Counted from the first letter of the stretch, positions 9,871 to 21,655 are shown. The stretch is DNA of 64,000 nucleotides from Crocodylus rhombifer (GCA_038503035.1 JAVSML010024698.1:353099-417098), one strand, 5' to 3'. The notes: generated by a model from the letters alone, not told the origin. Program-made: numbers and translations.

Positions 9871-12025
9871 ATGTGACATCCCTATATGTTTATGCATCAT
9901 TGCTCTGACCAGTGAAATCCTGGAGATGATGAAAGCAAATTGATCATTTCAGCACATTCAAAGTGATGAGGCAAACACTGAGAAGAGAACTGAGCAGATG
10001 GTTTATTTCAGAATGTATTCCTGTAGGATCTCAGTCTGGTATCTTGCATCCTGTTCCCTGACACCTGGAAATAGTTCTCTCTTGTCCCCTAAATTCTCCC
10101 ATGTGCAGAAAATAATTGATCACTTGAAATAGAGATTATTGTTGCTGTTTAGCATTTTGAGCCCCCACCCTAGAGTACAACTTAGGAACTTAGGTCCCTT
10201 TTTCAATAATAATTTAAAAATCTATATATATCTTACAAAAAGACAGGAAAAGTTAATTTATATTTTAACAAACCATAATTAAGATTCTAATTTATAAAAT
10301 AATATATATAATGTATTATTAATTGTGCATGATTACAATATAACTTGAAATAACTATTGATTGCAGTAGTGCTATATTTAGCAAGTTGACCAATGAGTGC
10401 TAGAACAACATTAAAAGAAGAAAACTCGTTTTTTTAAAAACCTAGCAACTAGAAAAAAATGAGAATATAAAATATCAAACAGAATTTGTATTGTGTCCTT
10501 GAGAAGAGGAACATGAGTAGAATAGATTACCTCCATCCCTTATAGAGGAGGTAGAGGCCAGATTGTTTTTGACTTTTAAAACCAAAAAGGGAAAAAATAT
10601 AGAAAATGGCCCACATGTAATGATCCTGCCTTGGCAGAGAGGAACAGGATTGTCAACAATTTCTTTTTTGCATGCGTAACACCCACACACATTTGAGATT
10701 GTGTGTGGTGAAGTGTGTTCTGGTTTTATTTTGCTGTATGACCTTGTTTGTGCTGTACATTTTGCTTCCTCTACAACTGGAGAGAAACACCTCCCATCCC
10801 CCCTTATTGTGTCCAGAGCCTTTGTCTTAAGCTTCCCTCCAACAAACCTGAGGAACCAGTTTGGTGACTCTGGCCACTTCACCAGGAGTTGCTGAGCGCC
10901 TTTGAAATGACTGGTCTGCATTAGCAGTGTTCAAATAATCCCTGCTTCCAGTTGGGACGAAGTGACGAGGTCAGAAAAGTTATTTAAAGGTCAGGCCACC
11001 TGGGCTGGGTCTCTTCTTCCTCCTGGGGCTACTGAAGCCTGAAAGCTGAATTGGGAACCAGAAAAGCCTGCTTCCCATGGGGGGGCCTCCCCTCCCCTCC
11101 CCTCCCCCTCTTTACTGAAGGAGCAAACTGAAGCTATGTGAGGGGAAAGCCTCAGGTACAGGGAGAGAAAGTCTATCTCAGGGCTTGAGACCTCTGCTCT
11201 CTCTCTCTCTCACACATTTATTGAGAAGAGGAATATGCCACATTTATGGTATTTATGTTAGCTTCAGGATGGCAGCAATGTGTACAATTGTGTGTGTGGA
11301 TGGGTTTACGCTAGGTCTCCAATTATGTATTTCAGTGGCCACTTGTGAAGTTCTGTTCATTCCCTTCTTTTGTTGCATTGTCACATTATAAAGTGTTCAG
11401 AGATACTCTGTAATATATATGCTGAAATGCTGTGTGTAGAATAATAACTGATTGACATATGCTAAGGTGAAAGACATACTCGTATGAGAATATGATTTTT
11501 TCTTTGAATCTGGTTTAACACTTTTATGCGGAGGTGCTTTAAGTTAATGAGACTAAATGTTTCACTAAATGGAAATCATAAGGAGGGGAACTAATAAATG
11601 ACACAGGATAAAAAGCAACACTAGCCACATCTACATGAAACTCTGGATGTGCAGTAGCCCGTGACTACTGCGCAGCAGCATTGCACGGCAGAATGTGTGA
11701 TGAGATGCTACTGCACGGTAGTCTCGGGCTACTGAGTAGTCAGCATCACGAAAAAGCCATTCTTTGGTACTACTGTGCAGTAACTCTGGTTACTGTGCAG
11801 TCATTTAGTATTTGTTTATACAAGTACTAAATATAGTTCATACCAGTGCATACACTCTTACCATATAGATGGGTGTCCAAAAAATTTTAGCTACACCAGG
11901 CATCCATTGCTTTCAGTCTGGGAAAAATGATCTTGCTGACATAGGGGCAGTTCTGAAATGCATCTCAGCCTCCACTTCCTGGTTAAAGAAATAAGTAAAA
12001 TCCAGGTTAGCAGCAAAATCCATGT
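9871..12025. other. Mostly anonymous, AT-rich; C-rich low-complexity tract at 11080-11112
   Basis: AT-rich at 10200-10470. A 148-codon minus-strand frame at 10475-10921 shows no recognisable motif. A cctcccctcccctcc tract sits at 11088-11109. The only repeat I can name is the TIR-family copy at 11624-11870. Confidence 0.35.
11624..11870. mobile_element. TIR-type DNA element of the 'TCTACAC' family
   Basis: Begins 'gccacatctacatga' and contains the same internal words as 8340-9400 ('tactgtgcagtaactctggt', 'gtcagcatcac', 'tcatttagta'). The right terminus has decayed. Non-coding. Confidence 0.5.
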
Positions 12026-12029
12026 TCCC

Positions 12030-12405
12030 ATACTTTTATCTGTGGAGAAGAGAAGACTGAAGGGGGATTTAAGAACAGTCTTCAAAAACATGAATGGCAG
12101 TTACACAGAGGCTAGAGATGGGCTTTTCTCTGTGGCCTTAGGGGACAGGACTAGAAGCAATGGCCTCAAGCTTCAGCAGGGGAATTTAGGCTGGAAATTA
12201 AAAGGAACTTTCTGACTATGAGAATGGTCACACATTGGAACATGCTACCTACAGAAATTGTGAAATCTCCATCATTGGGAGTTTTCAAGAGCAAGTTAGA
12301 CAGACGCTTGGGTAGGTTGTTTTAGTTGGGGATGCACCTGCCTTGAGAAAGGCACTAGCCTAGATGACCTTCTGAGGTCCCTTCCAGCCCTACTATCCTG
12401 TGATC
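12030..12405 (+). pseudogene. Old CR1 LINE 3' end
   Basis: Translation gives EKRRLKGDLRTVFKNMNGSY, DRTRSNGLKLQQGN and a decayed FRLEIKRNF-like piece. It then has the non-coding tail 'gatgaccttctgaggtccct' at 12363-12382 and a degraded terminal repeat. It is more diverged than the 2.2 kb copy. Only the last part of ORF2 remains. Confidence 0.85.
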
Positions 12406-12444
12406 TAGAAATGTGAATTTGTAGCAATTTATTAAAATTAGTGT

Positions 12445-12600
12445 GAGAAACAAGGATTTTGGCGGGGGCTGATATCTGTTACTGGATCAACTGTCTATTT
12501 GGGATAAAATCAGACATGCTTTGGAATACAAAGTTTTATTCTTCAGGTCTGAAGAAGACCTCACATACCAATTTTTAAGAACAGTAGGTAAAGTTGTGAA
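12445..12600 (+). repeat. Single arm of the 'gatatct-ttattagaccaac' foldback/SINE-like family
   Basis: 'aaggattttggcgggggctgatatctgttactggatcaactgtctatttgggataaaatcagacatgctttgg' type order of words, shared with 26032-26278 and 57671-57940. Downstream 'ggtctgaagaagacc' is also typical of the family. Confidence 0.6.
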
Positions 12601-12884
12601 ATTGGAGAAGGGAGAAATTTCCAGGGGTAGCAGACAAAAAATTAGTAGGAGAAAAGAAGCTTGATTACTGGCAGATCAAATCCTATCAAAAGGGAGGAGA
12701 ATCATTATTATCTTTAGTGTGTAGGGAGAATTTCAGGAATCAGATGAGGTTAGAGTGGGCCTGTCTACACGAGATGCCAGAAGTGCAGTAGACTAATGGT
12801 TTGCAGCCAGTGCTGTGAGAAGGCAGGTGCCATTTGCTCTGTCTTACTGAAGGGCAAATGAAAAGTCTGCAAGTACCAAAACCT

Positions 12885-12990
12885 GGGGGACCTCACTGGC
12901 TACCTTCCACCAAGTTGACAAAGATCCATCTATTAGTACTCTCTGGGTCCAACCCTGCAGTCAGTTTCCCACCCATCTGGCTTTGAATTG
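12885..12990 (-). pseudogene. Small CR1 RT fragment
   Basis: Collinear with 39773-39870 in the long CR1 copy: the stretch around 'gggggacctcactggc' and 'ctctgggtccaaccctgcag' corresponds to the [22 protein letters not shown] region of CR1 RT. About 100 bp only, with no ends preserved. Confidence 0.6.
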
Positions 12991-13165
12991 TTGAACTTAT
13001 AGTCCCCTAGGTGGTTGATGACCTGACCCCCAAGGGTGTGCGGATGCGGAAGGAGAGGTGGGGGGTTCTTTTTGTATTGTAGCAGGTTACCCTGGGGTAT
13101 TTGGATTCTTAAAATAAGTGCAAATTCTGTATGTGGCCTTAAATCAGTTTAAAGTTGGCTTCTAT

Positions 13166-13330
13166 GGGCGCTTGTACACGTAACAAAAATTGCCCTTTTT
13201 TTGCAATTTAACTGTTACAGTTTTTACATACGGGTTTTTCTGGAAATTTAAATGTCTTTTTGGTGATTCAAAGTAAAACACATCCCAATGTATTTTACTT
13301 CGCATCACCAGGAATTAAAATGATGCGTCT
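13166..13330. mobile_element. Partial TIR element related to the 45.3 kb copy
   Basis: Begins GGGCGCTTGTACACGTAAC and shares 'attgcccttttt', 'caaagtaaaacacat' and 'gtattttactt' with 45347-45608, in the same order. The inverted right end is not recognised, so boundaries are approximate. Confidence 0.55.
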
Positions 13331-13375
13331 ATGGATCCGTCATGTGAAAACAGAAATGTACTCAGTGATGTGTAA

Positions 13376-13440
13376 TGAGCCCCTTTGTCCACCAGATGCC
13401 ACTGCAACTTTTGTGTAGTGAGCCCCTTTGTCCACCAGAA
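13376..13440. repeat. Two-copy direct repeat
   Basis: The 20-mer gagcccctttgtccaccaga occurs twice, at 13377-13396 and 13419-13438, period 42 bp. Confidence 0.85.
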
Positions 13441-13714
13441 TTCTCCACCAGTGCTGTGAGAAGGCGGATACTTGGGTATAATGTGCAAATTGTTTGGTAC
13501 TTGGGTGTAATGTGTTTCTTCGGATGCCAGGTGTTGCATGCCAGATATTGTGGTCCACCCAGCCTGACCTGAATCAATCTTCTATTCTCCTGCATGGACA
13601 CCTCCGCTAGCCATGCCCTGGCCAGGGTGACAATGGCACCATCACCCCATATATCTGCCTCTGGGTTCATCCAGAAATGAAGAATCACTTGGCTGCCTAT
13701 CAGGGTGAGGGATA

Positions 13715-13840
13715 CAGGTTGTAGCCATATTGGTCTACAGGCAAAAGGAATCAGAACTTGTGGTAGAGGTGATATCTTTTATTAGACCAAATGGATATTT
13801 TCAAAAAAAATTCTTCATTTGCAAACTTTTGGACACATTT
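13715..13840 (+). repeat. tRNA-headed SINE-like copy
   Basis: Begins 'tacaggttgtagccatattg' with 'ggtctacaggcaaaagg', then 'gatatcttttattagacc' and 'gcaaacttttgg'. The head resembles a Pol III A-box-bearing leader found on reptile SINEs. It lies between two diverged copies of a C-rich segment (13605-13712 and 13945-14045). Confidence 0.55.
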
Positions 13841-14354
13841 TCCTTGTTTTCATTTTCTTTCAGAGCAAATGGCATCCTCCTGATGATAGGATTTTAGCTC
13901 ATAGCCTGCATGCACAAGCTCACCCCACAGTTAGATCCATGGCAGCAGGTAGCCCTTAATGAAAACGGCATCATCACCCCCTAATGTGCCCTGGTTCAAT
14001 TCAGGAATTAAGAACCTCTTGGGTGCCTAAAGGGGGCACCCTCCGTATTTCCAGTTTAAAAAAAAAGAGGTGCCCTGATCCAGTCCATTGTGTTGTCCCT
14101 CACTCCCAAGCCACAGTCTCCCAAGCCCTCCTGCTGCCCTTCACTTGAGATCCGGGCACACCTTGCCCCACCAGTGCCCCTCACTCCCAACTCGTAGTAC
14201 CCTGCCCCCCTGTGCCATTCTGGTGCCACTTTGGGATTTACTGGGTTTTTCAGTTTTACAAATTGAACAACTTGGTAATGGTGCAAACAGTCCTTGCTTT
14301 GGTGATCTCCTAATAGCCCACATTGAAAGAAAAGATGAGAGAAAAGATTTTTTG

Positions 14355-14385
14355 TCTTTTTTTTTTTTATATATATATAATTTAC
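14355..14385. repeat. T-run plus (TA)n microsatellite
   Basis: Eleven or more T followed by tatatatatat. Confidence 0.85.
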
Positions 14386-14869
14386 CTTTACTGTTTAATT
14401 AAGCATCATTTACATATATAGCCAAACGTCACAGCATTTACAAGATAACTGTTACCAATAAGCAGTACTCTTTTACTTTTTAAACTTCAGGCAATGTGCA
14501 ACGAGTTTTATTACAATAACTTTTACACCAGCAAGCAATGACCATAGGCATTATTTATGCTTAAATCAACAAACAGGCGATGATTAATAATCATCAATAA
14601 TCAGCAAGTATCACTGCACATAAGCAACACTGTTTTTCTGTGTTTCTGAGCTGGACTGCCCTTCTCTTTCCCTTTCTCATGAATGCCTCCCTACTGTGTT
14701 GCCCAGACAACACTTGGCCACAAACACGATGTGCCTGTCTTGCTACCTCCTACAACCACACCACGCAGGTACTGATGGCACTGATGATTCTATCTGTCCA
14801 GGCATCATTAACAGGCTTCCTATGTGATCTACATTTTTTCAGTGGCAGCAGTGGTGATGTAACAAGTGG

Positions 14870-15490
14870 AGCTGAAACTCAAGGAACGTGCGGAATTAAT
14901 TTTGTGCTCATCGAATCAGATGAGCAGATAAGCAGCCAGGAAACAACACTGAGAAGGGCCTGACTATCTGTCCAAGTTGTTGGACTGCAGGCCCTGAACG
15001 GCTGCAAACAATTCACCAATAAAGTCCCCCTGCTGTGCATTGCCCTGCGCCTCTTCTCTTCAGCGGACTCATCAAGGGCCAGTACTAGTGAACTGCCGCT
15101 GTCACTTGAGGCAGCAGGATTCACAGTCAGAGCCATGGTCAGCAAACTCTCAGGACCAGAGGATGGCCTGGATACATCTAGTCATCTCATTGTTTGGCAT
15201 TCAAGTACCTCCATTAGTAGTTGGAGGTACCGATAATGTGGCACGTTATGCATGGGGGTGCTCTTCCGCTGAGTTCTTGCTACCTGGTGTCAGAAAGCAG
15301 CTGTCATATTCTTGGTCTTTATGCTGCACTGGACCACTGTCTTGTTGTGCCCCCACTGGGCAAATCTCCTGGAAGCATCCAGGTAGATGTGCAAGTACTC
15401 TCTCATGCTGTTCCTCATGCCAAACTGGTTAACACCTCAGGGTCCCCCAGCACCCACACCAGCCTCATCGTTTCTACATAGAAACAAGTT
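14870..15490 (-). pseudogene. Decayed Myb/SANT-like transposon gene (Harbinger-associated type)
   Basis: Minus-strand reading, in pieces: a VWVLGDPEV segment (about 15463-15437), then after a frame change MRNSMREYLHIYLDASRRF, then AQWGHNKTVVQCSIKTKNM (about 15361-15300). Further on come HYRYLQLLMEVLE and SGSSLVLALDESAEEKRRR (about 15100-15040). The W-G-xx-x-V start, the GHNKxxxQCxIKxK helix and a downstream Y-x-x-L-x-x-L block fit the three-helix Myb/SANT-like DNA-binding proteins that accompany PIF/Harbinger transposases in reptiles. Stops and frameshifts make it a fossil. No transposase DDE part and no flanking TIRs were found. A host MSANTD-type gene relic is the alternative. Confidence 0.6.
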
Positions 15491-15855
15491 GTCTTAGTCT
15501 TACGTGCCCTGGTTGTCTCTCTTCTCTCCCTGGTCTGCTCTCTTCTCTCCTCAGCGTCAGACATTTCAGATCAATGAGGGGTACCCATACCTGGCAGTTT
15601 AGTTGTCTTTGTTAGCCTAGTTTGTTAGTGTAGCTAAAGTGTTCCAACTGTGTGTGTAGATAAGCCGTAAGATATTGTTTGACAGTTGTACTTCATTGGC
15701 AAGTTACATTAAAGTTTGTTCAACTGATTTATCTAGTGTTTAGACTCTTCTGTGACTGGACTCTTTGCAATCATTTATGTCAGCACAAATTGAGCATAAA
15801 ACATTCCTCACCCAGAAAAAATAGCATTTTACAGCCATTTTGGTACTGGTTATGA
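15491..15855. other. Upstream flank of the SANT-like relic
   Basis: Pyrimidine-rich 'ctctcttctctcc' words at 15515-15550. No gene or terminus recognised. Confidence 0.3.
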
Positions 15856-15859
15856 TCAG

Positions 15860-16128
15860 GGACGACCAACCTTTCACAAGCTGCAGGCTGGAAGAACCAA
15901 ACTCCAATCCAACACGGGCCAGGTGGCTTCTGCACCAGGTCAGCAGCAGAGTGCTTTCCCCATGCTAGGGCCAGGCAGCTGAGAGCTGAGCCTGTGCTGC
16001 TGCAGCTTCCTCTAGTATCCTGCTCATTGCTACTGTGCAGTAGTTTTGGCATCATGGTTCATGCCCACTGAAGCTATGTCACTGTAGCCCATCACTATGG
16101 CGACACAGTGTCTTGTGTAGACATGCCC
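15860..16128. mobile_element. Remains of one or two DNA elements (hAT-like start; TIR-family right end)
   Basis: 'cagggacgaccaacct' at 15857 resembles the CAGGG-GRCCAAC start of hAT elements. 'cttgtgtagacatgccc' at 16112-16128 is the inverted TCTACAC terminus of the other family, preceded by 'tactgtgcagtag' at 16031. Pairing of the ends is not resolved. Confidence 0.45.
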
Positions 16129-17590
16129 AGCCACACCTAGGGGTTCCTCCTGGGTTTTCCCTACTTACTTCCGAAGTTATTTGCCGAAGTGCATAATCTG
16201 AAACCTAAGTTGTATCTGTGCCTATTAAGCCAAGATACTTCCTCCCCTAGAAATACTCTGTTTACATTGTTAGTTGCTCTGATACTCCCTATCACGCTTT
16301 CCTCACTCTAAGACTTGCCTTTCAGGACAAACCTCTGGCATGTCTTAGCTGCTTCCTTTTTGTGGCAGGAAATATGGACCCTATTAACACAGGTGCTCTT
16401 TCAGAAGACATGTGGAAGGTAAGAAGTTTGCTTTACCCTCAGCTTTCAGCGGGAGGGGCACTGTATTTGTTCCTCCTATATGTTTGCCCTTAGATCCATT
16501 ACAAGAGTCTAGAAAACTAGTCTGCTCTCTTCCTCTTCAATCTCCTTTCAGTGGAAAAAGGAGAAGGAGGACTGTACATAGCCCAAATTAAATTGCATGC
16601 TTACCACTGTTAACTTTCCTGTTGGCCATTACAGGAGGCAGACAGCCAATAGAACAGAGAACCAGGGAGGAGTAGGGCCTGGAAGACAGAAGAAACTGAG
16701 AGCACATTGCAGGGGCACAGAAGATGGTGAGGGTCAGAGCTTGGACCAGTTGAGGCTAACAGAAAGAATCATCTGGGGAAACCAGAGGACATGGGAGGAA
16801 GAACAACTTATTGGGGGAAATTAGAAGGATTTGTGTGAAGAAAAGAACTTGTGACAGGGAAACAGGAGAACAGGAGAGAGAATGACAAGCCTATGGGAGA
16901 AGCAAAGGGGAGGCTGATGATCAGTATTCAGTGCAATCCTAGATAGCATAGGGGGCAGAGTACAAAATAAAGGAAGCCTAAAGACAGACCTTAAGGGACT
17001 GCCTCAAGCCTGGTGGAAGGACAAGGTCCAGGGGTGGGAAAACAAAAGGCTTAAGGGTAAAAAGGGTAAAGCAAGGAGATAAAATAAAAAGGGAAAAGTG
17101 CACCCAAAATGAGGAAGAAATATTGTTGGGATGGACACAAGGTATAGAGGGGAAAGGGAAACACGCCTGTGGTGTGTTTCTGTATAAATGCATTGTTTAG
17201 GCATGTGCATGGGCCTGGATATATAAGTTGCTGCAAAGAAAAGATAGGCAGAGAGACTTGTAGGGCTAGCACATGCTATTCTAACTGCACAAGTAATGTT
17301 TTAATCACAAAATGAATTGTAACATGCCACACATACAAGTAATTTATCAAATAAATAAATGGGAAACTAGCCACAATGATGGTCCACATTTAATGTGGAA
17401 CATTGCTGTGGCTAGCTTGTAGCACACTTTAATTGGCACATAAGGTATGCGTTTAAAGGGTTTGGCAAAAGCCCAGACTGGGGAGCCACTCCCCAGTGCT
17501 GGGCTGCCCCTGATCCCTTTGAACATGGGAAGGCTGCTTTCTGATATCAGGCTCCCTGGGCAATGGTATGTTCAAACGGTATGGGGGAAG
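16129..17590. other. Anonymous, purine-rich on the plus strand at 16640-17170
   Basis: A long A/G-rich stretch with pyrimidine-rich complement gives several short open frames with no motif. No repeat ends were seen. Confidence 0.35.
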
Positions 17591-17599
17591 CTAGACTGT

Positions 17600-17638
17600 A
17601 CCTTGTGCCTGAACCTTTTAAAAGTTCAGGTACAAGGT
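17600..17638. repeat. Imperfect palindrome, 15-bp arms
   Basis: ACCTTGTGCCTGAAC pairs with GTTCAGGTACAAGGT at 14 of 15 positions around a 9-bp centre. Confidence 0.85.
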
Positions 17639-18245
17639 GCTGGGGATTGGGAAATGGTTCTCCAGTCTCAATCCTCCTGCATGCTGGGACTGTGGAGGGT
17701 GTGAAGCCCAGCTGTACACTGTTGCACAGGGAGCCCAAGATACCTTTTAAACATGTGGGCACAAGGGGAGCCAAAATGGATGAGCAGCTCGATAATTTCA
17801 GGCTTCCTGAGTGCCAAGTGCATGCAGATGGGTCACGCAGGTGCTTTTTAATACCCTGGGGGAAGGAAACTGAGAACATTGCCGCTGTTTCCCAATCTTA
17901 GGTTCCCTGCACACCCAGACCTTTAGGAGGCATGCATGCAGCCCAGATGGTACAAGATTCCCCCAACACTAGCAGATACTTGATGGGATTTTATCCCAAA
18001 TCCCCATAATAATATATCCTCTGTGCCAGACGTCTGAGATCTGGCCTGGCAGGACATGAAGTTTTTGGGATCCAGAACAGAATCCCATCATGGTTTAAAT
18101 TAACATTTGCCAGGGGCTGGAATGACAGGTGAATCATATTTTAATATTTTATTTTGATTTTATAACTTACTGAGCTTATAAGTTTGGTTTTATAAGTTAC
18201 TTAGTTTTGAGCCCTGAGCTTTTTGGGGGAAGGGAACATATAGAT

Positions 18246-18426
18246 CAAGGGTGGGCAAAATGTGGCCCGTGGGCCAAATACGGCATGCCAGGACATTCTA
18301 TCCAGCCCATGGGGCCCCTAAAAAAATTAGAAAATTAATATTTATCTGTCCCTGGTTGCCTGTCATGAGGCTCTCTATGCCAAAACTCAGTAAGCGGTCC
18401 TCCGCCTGAAATAATTGCCCAACCAG
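18246..18426. mobile_element. hAT MITE, 'CARGGGTGGGCAAAATG' family, 181 bp
   Basis: Perfect 8-bp duplication atatagat at 18238-18245 and 18427-18434. Starts CAAGGGTGGGCAAAATG and ends AATTGCCCAACCAG. Internal words 'gcccatggggcccctaaaaa' and 'gcctgaaataattgccc' are shared with the copies at 35980 and 61861. Non-coding. Confidence 0.92.
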
Positions 18427-18430
18427 ATAT

Positions 18431-18478
18431 AGATAGATAAATATATAAATAGATAAATAAATAGATAAACAAATACAT
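18431..18478. repeat. (AGAT/AAAT)n microsatellite abutting the hAT duplication
   Basis: gatagataaatatataaata continues directly from the right target duplication and appears to have expanded from it. Confidence 0.8.
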
Positions 18479-19840
18479 GATTACTGTTCCACTCTCTGTA
18501 GACATTTTGCTTGGAAGACTTCATTTTTATTTTAATGACTTTCCTAATAAGGTGCTTAGGTGCTGAATGCCATTGTCAATGTCTAAGGGCCCAGTTATGC
18601 AATTCTTCCTCATGTTGAGTTACAATTACCTGTGTAAGCAGTTCCACTGAATTCAGTAGGATTACTTGAAAAAGTAAGCACTGCTAAACATGAGTAAAGC
18701 TTGCAGAATTGGAATGTTAGGTTCCCACACTCAACAAAGCAGTTAAGCAAATGTCTATGTCCATCCCCATTCAGCAAAATAAATAATTAAGCACGTGCTT
18801 AACTTTAGGCCTTGTGTTAAGTCTAATAGGATGTAAGCACATGCTTGAGTAGTTCAACTCAAACAAAAATAATGACCTTTTAAATTTCAGCTAAAACAGT
18901 TTTGTGATTATCCTAACAGGGAAAAATGCATTTAATAACACAAAAGTCTTTTTTTAAATCATAATTATTATTTTGTTCAGAGAAGCATGAGCTTTCATAG
19001 GCTACAGCCTGCTTTGTGGTGAAGCAGACTGTAATCTATAAAAGGTCATGCTTCTCTGAATGATGTTACTTTACCCTGTCTTCTGCCTAACTTCCGACTA
19101 ACACAACTAACTACCTCTGTAATTATTATTTGGGGCAAAGACATTCAGTAAGTCCATATGAAGAGGGAGGAAGGCTACGCAACAGAGGCTGCTGCCTCAG
19201 AACAACAATTCAATAACCTTTAATTAGGCTGAACTGTAGAATAATTCTAACAGGGAAAGTGTTTCATTCACTTAGTTTTCTGGAGGGTATTTTCTTCACA
19301 GTCATTAGTAGTAGAGCTAGGCAAACATTTTTTTCTGATGACTTCACTCCTTTTTGTGCATGAGTTGTTCACCTATACTTTGATTCCTTCTCCTAATTGT
19401 TTCAGGTAAGCAAATTTCATCCTATGGGATTTTCCTAAATGGGGTTCAGTGCATGTATTTGCTAGTCATCATTCATTAATACTGCTATGTGATTGATCAC
19501 TTGAGTCACATGTTTTGTTCCAATTCCCCAACTGGATAACTAACTGTAACAAAGAGAAGGAAGGCATTATAAAAAGTAGTGATAACAATTAGACTAAAAT
19601 TAAGCAAATGTTTACATTAAAAAATAAAGTCAACATTAAAAAAATAAGAAGCAGCAGAACACCATAACCAAAAGGAAATATGACTACATCCTGCTTACCA
19701 CCAAACAACTTTGAGGTAAACCAACTATTCCAACTTTTCTCTGAGCCTAATCTGCATATAAAATGAACTGTTCCAAACAGGAGATTTTACTACACCTTCA
19801 ACTCTCCTATGAAATATAAACTTTCATTTCTACCCTGAAG
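18479..19840. other. Mostly anonymous; a foldback near 18980-19058
   Basis: agagaagcatgagctttcat (18980-18999) pairs with the region ending gcttctct at 19058, with 'cagcctgcttt' against 'aagcagactg' inside. It is followed by 'gactaacacaactaactacc' at 19097, which looks like an inverted tRNA-type SINE head. Otherwise ordinary, AT-rich. Confidence 0.45.
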
Positions 19841-19844
19841 AACT

Positions 19845-19965
19845 TTTACAATCTTTTCTTCTATACCTGAAGAAGGGTGTTTGTGCCTGAAAGCTTCTAA
19901 TTAAACAATTTTTTTTGCAAAAATCTAGTTGGTCTAATAAAAGATATCACGTCTACCAGGAGTCC
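19845..19965 (-). repeat. SINE-like copy of the 'gatatcttttattagaccaac' family, inverted
   Basis: 'cctgaagaagggtgtttgtg', 'cctgaaagcttct' and 'gttggtctaataaaagatat' in the reverse orientation relative to 13715. Confidence 0.6.
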
Positions 19966-20258
19966 TGGTTGCAAGAAGCAGCACAAGAATTCATAATAAA
20001 AAAAAACAAGGATATAAATAAAATAAAATGTTAGTTGATTGGAAAGAAAGTTTTTTTTTTTACTTTTTGATTTTTTTTTTTTAAATAAAAATGTTAAAAA
20101 AGTGAAAGATAATCCTATCAGAAGCTGGCCATGAAAGCATTCATCAGTCAAATTTACAATATAACCAGAGACTGAAACCTCTTCCTGCAACCTCTTCACC
20201 CCAAACACGCTTCATATAGACACATCTTTTGACTAGACAGCCATTTTCACCTGTTCAG

Positions 20259-21655
20259 AATGTCCTTTTCCAAGTACACTGGGAGCAAGAAGAGGGCACC
20301 AGGCAATGTAGGGCCCCTGCAAGATGCAAACAGTAATCTTGTAGCTATGCCAGACAAGAAAGCTGATATTTTTAACAGGTTCTTTGCCTCTGTTTTCTTG
20401 AACAGGGACCAGGACACCCTCACCTACCAGAGGTAGGGACAATCTCGGGGATAGCTCTGTCAGGCCTTCAGTCAGCACAGATGTAGTTAGGGATCTTCTG
20501 GAAGAGCTGGACATTTTTAAATCTGCAGGTCCAGATGCCCTCCACCCAAGGGTGTTGAGGGAGCTGGCAGGGGTCATTGCAGAGCCCTTGGCCCGGCTGT
20601 ATGAGCATTCGTGGTCATCTGGCCAGGTGCCAGGGGGTTGGAAACTGGCTAATGTGGTCCCAATTTTCAAGAAAGGGAGGAGGGAGGACCCAGGTAACTA
20701 TAGGCCTGTAAGCCTCACCTCGGTGCTTGGGAAGATCTTGGAGAGAATCATCAAGGAGCACATCTGTGGGGGCCAGCAGGAAAGATCATGCTCAGGGGCA
20801 ATCAGCCTGGGTTTATCAAAGGCAGGTCCTGCCTGACCAACCTGGTTGCCTTTTATGACCAGGTGACTAAATCCTTGGATGATGGTGTCGCTGTGGACGT
20901 AGTCTTTCTAGACTTTAAGAAGGCTTTTGACACTGTCTCTCACCCCATCCTCATCAATAAATTAAGCATTGATGCCTACACAGTTGGGTGGGTAAGAAAT
21001 TGGCTGATGGGGCACACCCAGAGAGTAGTGGTGGACAGGTTGTACTCAACCTGGTGAGATGTGAACAGTGGGGTACCCCAGGGCTCAATCCTCAGTCCCG
21101 CACTGTTTAACATCTTCATCAGCAACTTGGACAAGGGGGTGGAAAGCATGCTGTCCAAGTTTGCTGATGACATTAAGATGTGGGGCGAGGTGGACGCACT
21201 TGAAGGGAAAGAACATCTGCAAATAGATTTAGACAGACTACAAAAGTGGGCAGACAAGAATAGGATGGGGTTCAACGTAGACAAATACAGGGTGCTGCAC
21301 CTTGGGAGAAGGAATCCACAGCATACATACAGGCTGGGGAGTTCCCCTCTTGAAAGCACATAGGCAGAACGGGAACTTGGAGTCATTATTGACTCCAAGA
21401 TGAACATGAGCTGCCCATGCCAGACTGCAGCCAGCAAGGCCAGCCATACCTTGTCACGCATCCAAAGATGCATCTCAAGACAGTCCAGAGAGGTGATACT
21501 CCCCTTTTATGCGACTTTGGTCAGGCCGCACTTGGCATCCAGTACTGGGCGCCGCACTTCAGAAGGGATGTGGCCAGACTAGAGAGGGTTCAGAGGAGAG
21601 CCACCTGCTTGGTGAGAGGGCAGCAGGACAGCCCTACAAGGAGAGACTGAGGGAC
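20259..21655 (+). pseudogene. CR1 LINE RT segment, inverted relative to its own linker
   Basis: Plus-strand reading runs FSKYTGSKKRAPGNVGP (about 20262-20312), KADIFNRFFASVFLNRDQ, WKLANVVPIFKKGRREDPGN, YRPVSLTSVLGKILER, FIKGRSCLTNLVAFYDQVTK, VVFLDFKKAFDTVSHP (first RT Asp), VGWVRNWLMGHTQRVVVDR, then after an in-frame [23 protein letters not shown] and [10 protein letters not shown] (FADD codons 21160-21171). It then continues to [12 protein letters not shown] and the start of GQQDSP. It stops abruptly at 21655 with no C-terminus or 3' UTR. The next base belongs to CR1 linker sequence on the other strand. Confidence 0.95.

Noticed and set aside
10475..10921. 148-codon minus-strand frame with scattered Cys
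   Set aside because: The Cys spacing does not form a zinc finger and no homologous wording is recognised.
13375..13440. CRISPR-like direct repeats
   Set aside because: Only two copies of a 20-mer, no spacers of uniform length, and a vertebrate context.
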